Shown: one piece after another, positions 9,253-18,227 of the stretch
How positions within the stretch are numbered: position 1 is the first letter of the stretch
How the letters are laid out: each line of letters opens with the position of its first letter
Assembly: GCF_000313135.1 (NCBI RefSeq)
Contig: NW_004457596.1
Coordinates: 233,735-255,342 of the forward strand
DNA from: Acanthamoeba castellanii str. Neff
Taxonomy: Eukaryota; Discosea; Longamoebia; Acanthamoebidae
Direction of reading: 5' to 3'
Length of the DNA stretch: 21,608 nt
Position numbers and translations under genes: made by a program
Notes under the pieces: model-generated
The model's input: only the letters and a program-made list of their open reading frames with translations
Told to the model about the DNA's origin: nothing
The model's database searches: none

Positions 9253-9930
9253 ATGAAGGGAAGCACGATTTTATTTTGGTTGTTGGTGGGACTGCTGGTG
9301 GCACAACTGTGGCTCGAAGTGTCCGCAGGCGAAGGCATGCACTACCTCGTACGCAACATTAATTCATTATTACTTTCTTGTGTTCCGATGATGAACACAT
9401 TTAATGATGATGGCCTTGTTTTATGCTGCTGCCCAACCAGAAACGAGGCTTTCGAAAGAAGCAGATAGCCTGCCGTAAGGGGTGCGAAGATGCCGGCAAC
9501 GTGGCGCTTGGCGGCCGGCGAGGAGCACCACGCCGGGGTGCCGGAGGCATTGGCCGCGAGGAAGAGCTCGCACTCGACGACCCTGTCGAGGACGATGACG
9601 ACGCGTCCTGGGACGGGCTGGACGTGATCGAGGGCTTCGGGAGCGACGTCGGCAAGCGACCACTCGCGCCATGCGTTGCCAGATGCATCTCGCCCTACTG
9701 CTACGACCTCGAATACAACCGACCGGTGACTTCCCCGCTCATCGTGTGGGTATTGTGCGCGTCGTGCGTGTCGTGTGTGTCGTGCTGATTGGTTCGTGCC
9801 TGATCTGCAGTTGGAGCCTGGAGAAGTGGATGAGCGATACGACTTCTTCCGGAAGTGTTTCACTCTGGAGGCCGCGGAGGCCCGCAAGCGCGAGCGGACG
9901 CGACTCTACGACGAAGACGAAGACGAGTGA
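9253..9930 (+). CDS. Small secreted cysteine-rich protein
   Basis: Three exons (9253-9348, 9441-9725, 9811-9930) total 501 nt, 166 aa, all junctions phase 0. The ATG at 9253 gives an ideal signal peptide: M-K-G-S, a hydrophobic core of about 16 residues, and V-S-A as a cleavage site near residue 25. The mature part has C43 and C47 (C-R-K-G-C), a Gly/Arg and acidic linker (52-105), then C110, C114 and C119 (C-I-S-P-Y-C-Y-D), followed by L-E-P-G-E-V-D-E-R and C143. The block C-I-S-P-x-C-Y with L-E-x-G-E-x-D recalls a small conserved eukaryotic family of unknown function; I suspect the one catalogued as DUF4787 but cannot confirm it. No TM segment besides the signal. Six mature cysteines suggest disulfides in the secretory route. 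Confidence 0.82.
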
Positions 9931-10033
9931 CCCACCTTTCGTAAAAATTAACCAATTAACAATCAATTGAACATACAGCGCAGCACTCGTGAACGCCATC
10001 GCGCAGCGTACGACGGCCGTCGAGAGAGGTCGC
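9931..10033. other. Convergent 3' intergenic region
   Basis: Only 103 bp lie between two facing stop codons. An AT-rich block (AAAAATTAACCAATTAACAA, 9944-9963) is the likely shared 3'-processing zone. Confidence 0.45.
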
Positions 10034-13000
10034 CTATTGCAGGAGACAGTTCTCGCGCCCTCGTCGCGATCGGGTGGACTTCTTGGGCTTGCACATGACC
10101 TCGACCCCCTCGACGTCGCGGAAGTCGACGACGGTGATGTGCTCGTTGGTGCTGCAGTAGATGCGGTCGGGGAGCACCGTGATGGAGAAGATGCGGCGCG
10201 GAACGCGCGACACCGGGATGTCCATCATGTGGGTCCTCTTCACGTAGTCCCACACGCGCAGGAACGACGATTGCTCGCCTGCGCCAGCACACAACATCAT
10301 GAGCTGCACTGCGTGTGTGTGCGTGTGCGGTGGTGTGTGTGTGGTACCGGTGACGCCGGCCACGAGCTTGTTTTCGCAGAGGCGGATGTCGTAGACGATG
10401 CCGCCCACGCTGAAGGTGTGCAGGCACTTGAGCGTAGCCAAATCCCACACGCGAATCGTCTTGTCGTCGCTTCCGCTCAGCTGACACCACCCAACCCAAA
10501 CACGTCAGCGCACGTGTTTGTGTCCTGTAGCACGACACGCGGGTGCGGTACCACGAGGTCGCTGTCTCGCTTGACGGTGGTGACGGTGGCGCGATGGCCG
10601 CTGAAGGTGCCGATGACGTGTTGAGCGTCGACGTCGTAGAGATAGAAGTCGACCTCACCCACCGCCGTGCAGATGGCCAACCGTTGCATGTTGGACCGAC
10701 CGCCAGTCGACGCCGAGAGCGACAGCTTCGACGATGACGACGACGAACCCGCCGCGGGCTCTGTCTCCGCCTCGTTGTCCTCCTGTTCGGCCATGGCGGC
10801 GGCGTCTTCGTCGTCGCTGGCCTCGCCCTCAAGCCGCACCCGGCTACGCGGGATCGGGAGATCGGTGACGACACACCGCACATCGAACAGACCGCTGCCG
10901 TACTTGTGCGACGCCAGCTCTACGCCACAGCACGCGCACCACGAAATCTGTCACTTCTCACTCTAAATAGGATGCAGCGGGTTCGCGCGTGTGTCGTATG
11001 TCGTGTGTGTGTCGTACTCTCGCCGTCGCTCAGCCGCCACGCGATGAAATTGCCGTGCTGGCCGCCGCTCACGACATAGTCCTCCTCGATCGAGAAGTCC
11101 ACGCACCACAGCGCCGTCGGATGGCCCTTGAGGGTGCGGACCACCTCCATCTTGCTCAAGTCGATCACTGCAACGCACGGAGAGGTCATGTGAGCAAGAA
11201 ACAAAATATAAAATAAAATAAAGAATAAATGACATAAAATAATTATCAAGTATTATTTCTACTGTATAATAAATGAAGTAAAATGAAGTAAAATAAAAAG
11301 ATACCCTTGGCGGTGCAGTCGGTGGAGGCGGTGATGCAGGTGTCGCCGTGGACCTCGAGCCACCAGATGAAGTCGTGGGCGCTGACAGTCTTCTTCTCCT
11401 TGAATTCGTGCCCGCTCCACAGGATGACCTGACCCTCGTCGTCGCCCGTCACGAAGTCCCAGCCCCAGTCCACCAGCTCCTCGTCCCCGTCCGCCGTCGG
11501 CCCGCCTCTCTTCGCCCCGCGGCGACCCTTCTTCTTTCCCTTGCCGGCCTTCTTCGGCTGCTTGGCCTTTTCGTCGGCGTCGGCATTGTCCGCGCTGGCG
11601 GCGGGCGTGTCGCTTGGAGAGTCGGTTTCCATGGGCGTGTTGTCCTTCTTGGCCTTGTTCTTCTTGCTGCTGGCGGACTTGCCCTGCTTGCCGCTCTTCC
11701 GGCGCTTCGTGTTCTGGGTCTTGGCGACGGCTTCCGAGACCGCAGGTATCTCTTCGCTCTTTTCTTCTTCTTCTTCTTCGCTCTTTTTTGCCTGATGAGC
11801 CCGCGTCTCCTCACCGTCGTTTTCTTCGCTCTTTGCTTCTTCGCTCTTCTCTCCCTCTTCGCCCATATCCACATTCACACCGGCAGTCTCAGCCTCGGCC
11901 TCGGCGTCGTCCTCGTCGTCCTCGTAGATCCTCTTGTTCGTTCTGAGCACCTGGATCACCGTCGTGCCCTCGTGCGGGATCTTGTGGATCACATACTTCT
12001 CCTCGGTCCTAAAAAGCAGCAAAGCACACAACCAAAGCCAGCCACCCAACACCACCCAACAACAAAGTCAGATGAAGGGCACACGAATAAAGGAGAGAGA
12101 GAGAGAGAAATGCACCATCGCTGTTCGAGGACCTTCTTCTGGAAGTAGAAGCGCTTCCAGTTGATCTCCCTCGTGGAGGAGGTGAGGTCGATCTTGGTCC
12201 GAATCGCAGGAGACAGGTTCGGCTTGCGAAATTCGCTCAGGCAGCGCTCGCGCCAGAGCCTGGCATGGGCACACACACCCGTGCGATTAACAACAAAACC
12301 AACACACAACGCGCGACACACACCACAGTCGCTCGCCCCATGTTACCTCCTCCAATCAACCCTATAAATTGGGGAGGATGTGCGTGAATTGAGTTCACCA
12401 CAGAGAGGAGAGAACCAAACCAACCGTAACACGACTTTGGTCGAAGCGTTGGCGGGGGCGCCGAGTAGAAAAGATTTTGATGGTGCCGGACAAATAGCGA
12501 AAAGGGATCTCCGTGCGACCACACAACGAAGAGAGACGGTCGGTGGTGATGGTGTCAAAAAAACACACAAAGGAAAGAACGCAAAGGAACAAGAGCGCAC
12601 ACACGCGCACTGGCCAGACCGTGTGGCCGGCAACGACGTCAATCCTCGTTGCAGGAGTTCCGTGCAACCAGCGCAAAGCACAGAATAAAGATGTAAAAAG
12701 AAAAAAAGGGTATCTAACACGGGGGGGTGTGTGCGTACGAGTGGTCGGCGGCGAGGGCGTGGGTGTGGGAGGAGGCCAGGGCCAGGCTCAGGAGATCCGT
12801 CGGGGAGAGGTAGTTGCACACACGCAGGCCCACCTCGTAGGGCAATCCCTCCAACGTCAGCGCCTCCCCCTGTTCCTTGGTCGACCGCTGGTGAAAGCCC
12901 TCGCCGCTGTCCTCCCTCTACGCAGGGGCCACACACAAGGATGAGAATATACACAAATAAATGTAAATAAATTAAATAAATTAAAAAAACATATATCTCT

Positions 13001-13061
13001 TACACCAAATAAATATATGTTCACAACTAAGATCTTTACAAAAGGTACCTCAAGCTCCATC
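10034..13061 (-). CDS. F-box / WD40 repeat protein
   Basis: Likely substrate-recognition subunit of an SCF-type ubiquitin ligase: the F-box binds Skp1 and the WD40 propeller binds substrate. Eight exons (13061-13050, 12917-12739, 12259-12116, 12008-11305, 11167-11018, 10919-10552, 10480-10348, 10278-10034) total 1935 nt, 644 aa. The F-box (about residues 27-70) reads L-P-Y-E-V-G-L-R-V-C-N-Y-L-S-P-T-D-L-L, with the typical L-W-R-E-R-C exit joined across a 479-nt intron. WD repeats occupy roughly 110-620, with L-S-G-S-D-D-K-T-I-R-V-W-D as the clearest blade. A Lys/Glu-rich insert of about 130 residues (about 135-265) interrupts the early propeller, and a second acidic/Ser-rich insert lies near 415-460. 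The insert looks nuclear-localisation-like (K-K-K-G-R-R-G-A-K-R). The ATG at 13061 is required because an in-frame TAG precedes exon 2. Confidence 0.88.
12260..12738 (-). other. Unusually long intron (479 nt) of the F-box/WD40 gene
   Basis: Most introns here are 50-140 nt. This one joins the F-box helix (A-D-H-S) to L-W-R-E-R-C exactly as in other F-box proteins, so both ends are secure. The interior has open frames on both strands but no recognised domain and no tRNA-like T-loop or snoRNA boxes that I could see. Confidence 0.75.
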
Positions 13062-13434
13062 CTTGCTCTTTGCCTGTGGCAGCTTGTCGGGGGGCTGAAA
13101 GAAAAGGGCCAAGTGTTGGGTAAGAAAGAAAAACCTGACAGGTACCAAAAAGCCCCCCAAACTGGTCGGCGAATGGCGGTTCTCTGAAGCAAAACGTGCC
13201 ACCAAGGAGAAAAGCCGCTCGGTTGGTGCGGCCAGCGCAACAAGGCTGGATCCAGACGTGTTGCGTGGCATGAAGAGAATTGGGAGATCTGGAAGGGCCA
13301 TAGAGATCATCACGCTACAACCGTTCGACCGGGCGTCAGTGGTGTGGTGTGTTCTGAACGCGTTTTTCCAAACTGCCATGATACATACAGCGAGATGGCG
13401 GAGATGATGAAGTTGCCGCTCGTGCCAAGGCCCA
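13062..13434. promoter_or_regulatory. Tandem intergenic region with possible 5'UTR intron
   Basis: This 373-bp gap lies between the carrier stop and the F-box/WD40 ATG, both on the minus strand. On that strand a GTACCT donor (13145) and a pyrimidine-rich tract ending in TTTCTTTCAG (acceptor at 13095) outline a 51-nt intron just before the ATG, so transcription probably starts above 13150 and the intron lies in the 5'UTR. An open frame (about 13319-13147) passes through here without recognisable similarity and ends out of frame with the F-box protein. Confidence 0.45.
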
Positions 13435-15427
13435 CTAGTGCTTGCTGTGCTTCTCGACGCCGAACTGCTTCTTGAGGAACTCGTAGGTGACGAAGGTGAT
13501 GCAGTGCGAAGGAACGGACTTGAGGATGGAGGGCACGAGGCCGCGGTAGAGACCCACGAAGCCCTCCTTGCTGTAGGTCTGGGTGAAGACGTTCCACACG
13601 CCCGAGTAGATCTGCGGCGCGCCGTGCATGGACTGCATGATCATGCGCGTCTTGGCGACGTGCAGCGGGTAGCAGGCGAGCAGACCCGCCACGCTCGAGG
13701 CCGACGCGCAGCCGAGCAGCGTGATCACGCCCGGGCTCTTGCCCTCGTTGCGCTTGGTGTACTCTGTTGTGGTGCGCGAGCCGGAGTTTAGTAGCAGTTT
13801 CACGGCCCCAACGTAAACCGCACACGCGCACACGACACACGCGACACACGCGACACGCACCCCTCTTGAGCACTTCGTAGACGGTGAGGTCGATGCCGGA
13901 GTGCGGCGCGGTGCTGAGGAGCGACGGGGTGAGACCACGGAAGAAGGCCATCGGACCCTCCTTGGTGACGATCTTTCGCACCACGTCGGTGATGCCCGTG
14001 TAGGTGCCGTTCGGGGCCGCCGCCAGGCGGGTCTTGATCACTGCAATCATCGACCCGCAGCCACCGGTGAGTTTGGGTCGATTGGCGAGAAACCCACAGC
14101 GGGGACCGAAGGCACGTACCTTCGAGAGGGAAGGACAGGGTGTGGGTGAAGACGCCGGCGCCGGCGCCGGCAATGAAGCGTTCGTGGGGGCTGATGTCGG
14201 CGTCCTTCTTGCCGAAGGTGGCCTTGATGGTCTCGTAGGTCCAGAACTTGATCGCCTTCTCCGGCGCCACCTTGAGCAGATTGGCTCCATTACCGCGCCA
14301 GAAGCCCGACACGCCCGATTCCTGCAGGAAACCCACACGCCGGTAAGTTGGCGTGTGTCGTGTGTGCGGTAGGTGTGCGTGTGCGGTACGTCGTGCGTGA
14401 GTGCGTGTGTGGCTAACGTACCGCGTAGATCTGGCGCGAGATGGCGTCGATGCTGGGCTTGGTGCTCTGCACCTGGTAGATGGTACGGATGCGCTCCAGC
14501 GGAGCCGTGGCAGTTCTCGAAGTCATCGCTGCAATCGCGCCCGACGACAAGAACTGTTTTTTTTTTTTGTTGTTGATTGCCCAGTGCATCACCAATTCGC
14601 ACATTAGCTTTCGATCGGGCGCGACTGGCACGTGTGAAAGTGCGACGAACAAACACGATACGTACCGCGACAGAGTCCATCAGAGTCTTGGGCTTGTGGG
14701 CCGGGGGCAGGATGACGCCGTCCTCAGAGTCAAACGCCATCATCGCGTCCTCCCAGTAGCGGAAGATCGCGTCCACGGTGGCCGAGGGCACCAACAACAG
14801 GAACGTCTGTCGACACAACAGGCACGACACGGCACACGGGCGCAGATGTTAGAACAATCGGCCAGTGGAAAGGGACGCGAGTTGGTGTTGGTTACCTGCC
14901 ACTCGTTGAAGTCGATCTTGCCGTTGCCGTCAACGTCGATGCGCTTGATGAGCTTGGTGACGGCGCCGTCGTCGTACTTCATGCCCAGTCGCCGGAGCGA
15001 GCCGCGCACCTCCTCGACGTCGATCGTGCCGCTCTTGTCCGCATCGAGATCGTCGAACACCTTGCGCAGCAGCTTGCTCTGCGCCATCGCGAATGCCTCG
15101 AATTCCTGCGCACATCGCCACCACTCATCATTAGCCGCGCCGATCGGGCACCGCACGACGCTCGACGAGCAGCGGGGGAAGACGTACGAGCAGGCTGACG
15201 TTGCCGTCCTTGTCGATGTCGAGCCGGGCGAGCAGGGCGTCGACGTCGGCTTCGGTCGCGGGCAGCTTGAGGAGCTTGAGGCCGTCGTGGAGCTCGTCGC
15301 GGGTCAGGTGCCCGTCGCCGTTGGCGTCTAGCTTGGCGAACACCTCGCGCACCTTGCTCATCACGCCTCCGTTGTCGATGGTCGCCGCTTCCGTCGCGGT
15401 TGTGTTGGTGGTGGCTGTTGCGCTCAT
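13435..15427 (-). CDS. Calcium-binding mitochondrial carrier (SCaMC / ATP-Mg/Pi type)
   Basis: Inner-membrane carrier exchanging ATP-Mg (or ADP) for phosphate, gated by cytosolic-side calcium. Seven exons (15427-15188, 15105-14896, 14806-14666, 14553-14422, 14321-14120, 14040-13861, 13763-13435) total 1434 nt, 477 aa, the usual SCaMC length. Four EF-hand loops are complete: 34-45 (D-A-N-G-D-G), 70-81 (D-I-D-K-D-G, ending on the E supplied by exon 2), 101-112 (D-A-D-K-S-G) and 137-148 (D-V-D-G-N-G). An amphipathic segment (151-190) leads to three carrier repeats with signatures P-L-E-R-I-R, P-L-E-V-I-K and P-L-H-V-A-K. The third lacks the acidic residue, as is typical of SCaMCs. Substrate preference cannot be read with certainty. 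It is divergent from the REV1-like gene across 427 bp. Confidence 0.95.
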
Positions 15428-15854
15428 CTTTGCTTCTTGTGTGGCACTGGTATTGATTTTTCTGAGTTGTTTGTATGACACCAGACTGCCAGTCAGCCAA
15501 AGGTCGCACCCAAATCGAGTGAAAAACTTCGTCAAGAAGTGATGAATAAGCAAATATTTACATAAAAATAATATATAATTCTGTGACACTGGCGCTTCTG
15601 TGAAATCCTTGAGGTTTGCGGGAGGGGGGCAGTGAAAGGCTCATGGCTAGTGGGCGGGGGAGTACCTAGAAGCTCACGGGACAGCAACGGATAGTCGTTG
15701 CGGGGCGGTTGTTGGGGACGAAGGCGAAGAAGGAACGAGCAAGAAAAAGAAAATTGTTGGTCACTTTAACGTCGACATATTCATGCCAGGCATTCTTAAC
15801 ATTTTTTACACAAAATTCCTCGAAACAAGGAAGAGGAGCACATTAATCGATAGA
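15428..15854. promoter_or_regulatory. Divergent promoter region, carrier / REV1-like gene
   Basis: This 427-bp gap contains TATATAA at 15572-15578, GC-box-like GGGCGG near 15652 and GGGGCGG near 15700, and an AT-rich run near the plus-strand start. No E2F-type site was found here. No coding similarity. Confidence 0.5.
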
Positions 15855-17515
15855 ATGAATGAGGGGGTGGAGGTGCTGCATGGACCAGGCGCCTCTGCCG
15901 AAAGACCTTCTCACAAGCGGTACCGTTTTCAACATTTCCCTGAGGTTGGTGATTTTGGCCAATCATGATTTCCTTACGGGGGGGGGCGAAAGGTCACGAA
16001 AGCAACTGGATGCTGGGAAGGCCTATTGGAAGGAGCGCATCGCCAAGCTCAACAAGCAACGCCCCGAGGTACGGTGAGCCCCTGCCTTGTAGCCACTCGC
16101 TGCGATTTAACTCCACGTGCCGAGTGCAGGCTGTGTCGGATGTGCTGCGCGGTGTAGTGGTGTACTTCGAGGGCTACACCGACGATGTGACCTCCTTCCA
16201 GCTCAAGAAGCTCGTCTACTCGCACGGTGGGGACATATGGTATGCCGCATGGTCCTTTGACACGCACACGCACACGCACACGCACACGCACACAACACAC
16301 ACACACCACAAGCGAGCGTCTGATGCATAACGCACTACCAGTCACTACTTTTCGAAGAGCCGGACGACGCACATCGTGTGCACCAATCTGTGTGACTCCA
16401 AGGCGCAGCGCGTGGGCCAGTCGGTCAAGGTGCGCATTGCTGCCCTGGCACTCAGGCTCTGCATAGACATTCGGCCCTAAGAAGAATCACCACACATCAG
16501 GGCGTGCGGGTGGTGCACCCGGACTGGCTGCGGCTCAGCTGCAGCGACGGCAAGAAGCTGCCCGAAGACAAGTTCCTCATCGTCAAAGACCAAGTACGCG
16601 CCCGCTCTGGTGGACTGAAGTGACCTCTTTCTTATCATCATCTCTTCTGGATGCCTGCTGGCGGCACGCAGACGATGAAGTCGATCGATTCGTTCTTTCA
16701 GAGGAAGGAGCCGTTGCTGCACCGGCCACCGGCCAAGCGAAGAAAGGTGCTCAGCCGACCATGGTCATGCATTCATGGCGCAACGTCGTGGAATGCACAA
16801 TGATGCCGATCACGGACTGACGATTCTGGCCACACAGGGCGACGGAGAGGAGAAGAGGGAGTCGGAGCCGCTTCCGTTGGCGGTGGTCGAGCAGCCAGAG
16901 GCGGCCGAGGACTGCGACGACGGCAAAGGAGAAGAAACGAAGGTCAAGGAAAAGGAGAAGAAGGAAACGGAGAACGAACGAGCAAAGAACGAACGAGAAG
17001 ACGAGGCGGAGACAGTCAAAAAAGAACGAAGACGACAGTCGCAACCGTCACAAATCCTCCACGAACCACAACCCAGCCGGAAGAAGAGCCGAGCTAGAAG
17101 CTCAGCATCAAATCACATGGACACCGCTCCGCCCTCTACGACCACCACACCTTCTTCCTCTTCTCTCCCCTCCTTACATCCAACACCCTCGATCGATATC
17201 CCTCGGCCCGCGCCTTCGCCCCAACGATCCGCTGGAATGGCAACAATGCCGCGCGCTGCCTCCCGCCCGTCGGCACCGCCTCATCGCAATCTTACGCCGC
17301 CGGCTGCGCTCACGCCGTTGGCGCCGCCCGAGCCACCTCTCGTCTCGCTTCGTTCGCCACCGCCCCTGCTGCCATCCCGCCCGTTGACGCCCTCGCCGCC
17401 CAAGCCCAAGAAGCCACCACGCAAGCCAGTCGACCGGACGTCCCTCCACCGCTTCTCGCCCAACAAGAGCTTCGTGGACCAGTTCCCCTCTGCCCACACC
17501 CTTCCCTTCGACTGA
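15855..17515 (+). CDS. REV1-like BRCT protein with PIP-like box, no polymerase domain
   Basis: Seven exons (15855-15944, 16003-16068, 16130-16239, 16342-16429, 16501-16593, 16672-16746, 16838-17515) total 1200 nt, 399 aa. Residues about 55-147 are one BRCT domain of the REV1 type: G-V-V-V-Y-F-E-G-Y-T-D-D, H-G-G, R-T-T-H-I-V-C-T-N-L, then V-V-H-P-D-W. An N-terminal W-K-E-R-I-A-K-L-N-K-Q helix also matches REV1 layout. Residues 151-158 (M-K-S-I-D-S-F-F) fit a PCNA-interacting box with Met at the Gln position, followed by basic P-A-K-R-R-K. The rest is acidic/Lys-rich, then Ser/Pro-rich and disordered, and ends with a stop. The Y-family polymerase is absent and the next gene is on the other strand. 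The start is uncertain: ATG 15855 with an intron, or ATG 15880 reading straight through. Probable nuclear role at replication or repair sites. Confidence 0.78.
16261..16311. repeat. (CACACG)n repeat in an intron of the REV1-like gene
   Basis: Tandem CACACG grading into CACACA fills intron 16240-16341, between H-G-G-D-I and H-Y-F-S-K of the BRCT domain. Confidence 0.85.
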
Positions 17516-17518
17516 GCC

Positions 17519-17574
17519 CACACACACACACGCACAACACACCACAACACACACACACACACACACTACACACA
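17519..17574. repeat. (CA)n-rich repeat after the REV1-like stop codon
   Basis: A CA-dinucleotide-rich tract begins four bases after the stop codon. It lies in the short convergent gap (17516-17656) and would be in the 3'UTR. Confidence 0.85.
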
Positions 17575-17656
17575 ATACGAACACACACGCGACGCAGTTG
17601 TACAATACAGAGTAATTATGATAAATAGAAGAGCACCATCCACTACACTCGCTCAC

Positions 17657-18049
17657 TCACCGTGGTGGTGGCGGCTTCCTCTTGGACGCCTTGCGATGCA
17701 GCTCCTCGCGCATCTTCACGCGTAGCGCCCGCATCTCGGCTCGGAGGCGCTCAAACTCGACTTGACTTCTCTTGCCTGCTTCTCGTTCTCGGCGCTGCAT
17801 CCGTACCTTGGACGGTGTCGGCTCGAGCTTGTGCTGTCGTGGCTGTGGGGCATGTTGATGTTGGTCCCGGTGTCCAGACGCTATCGTGTCTTCTTCTTCT
17901 TCTTCTGTTACCTGCGCCTTGCTCTCGCAGCCGTCCACCTCCTCGCCCGCTATCGTGGCCTCATCCTCCACCACGCGTTCCTGCGGACAAGGGAGATGCC
18001 CTTCTTGGTCGACTTCTTCTTCTTCTTTGATGTCGTCACCGGCGCCCAT
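17657..18049 (-). CDS. Small acidic protein with C-terminal basic coiled coil (hypothetical)
   Basis: A single open frame of 130 codons from ATG 18049 to TGA 17657; not recognised. The first half is acidic with runs of Glu and His/Gln. Residues about 83-130 form a basic heptad-like helix (F-E-R-L-R-A-E-M-R-A-L-R-V-K-M) ending K-R-K-P-P-P-P-R. The frame stays open to 18097 without an ATG, and a CTGCAG acceptor just upstream of the ATG (near 18059) could attach an undetected 5' exon. The stop overlaps GTGAGT, a consensus splice donor, so a further 3' exon is also possible, though the gap downstream shows no open frame. It lies convergent to the REV1-like gene and in tandem below EDEM3; it could be a separate gene. 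Confidence 0.42.
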   Translation of the reverse strand: MGAGDDIKEEEEVDQEGHLPCPQERVVEDEATIAGEEVDGCESKAQVTEEEEEDTIASGHRDQHQHAPQPRQHKLEPTPSKVRMQRREREAGKRSQVEFERLRAEMRALRVKMREELHRKASKRKPPPPR

Positions 18050-18227
18050 GTCCACAGCCTGCAGTATCCATTTGCAATCATCAACGCACCGCCACACGCG
18101 ACTCTACGCAGCGAGATGCCGTAGAGACGGAGAGCCACATGCATTACATATGCATAATATATATAGAGTGTTTGGATTATATATGTAATTATATATGGAA
18201 ATAGATACATGTATAGAAGATGCATGG

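Noticed and set aside
13050..13379. Minus-strand 109-codon ORF upstream of the F-box gene
   Set aside because: It stops at TGA within the first F-box exon in another frame and has no family match; better explained as 5'UTR and intron.
16477..16722. Antisense ORF over the BRCT exons
   Set aside because: It opposes exons that reproduce the REV1 BRCT motifs and crosses their introns.
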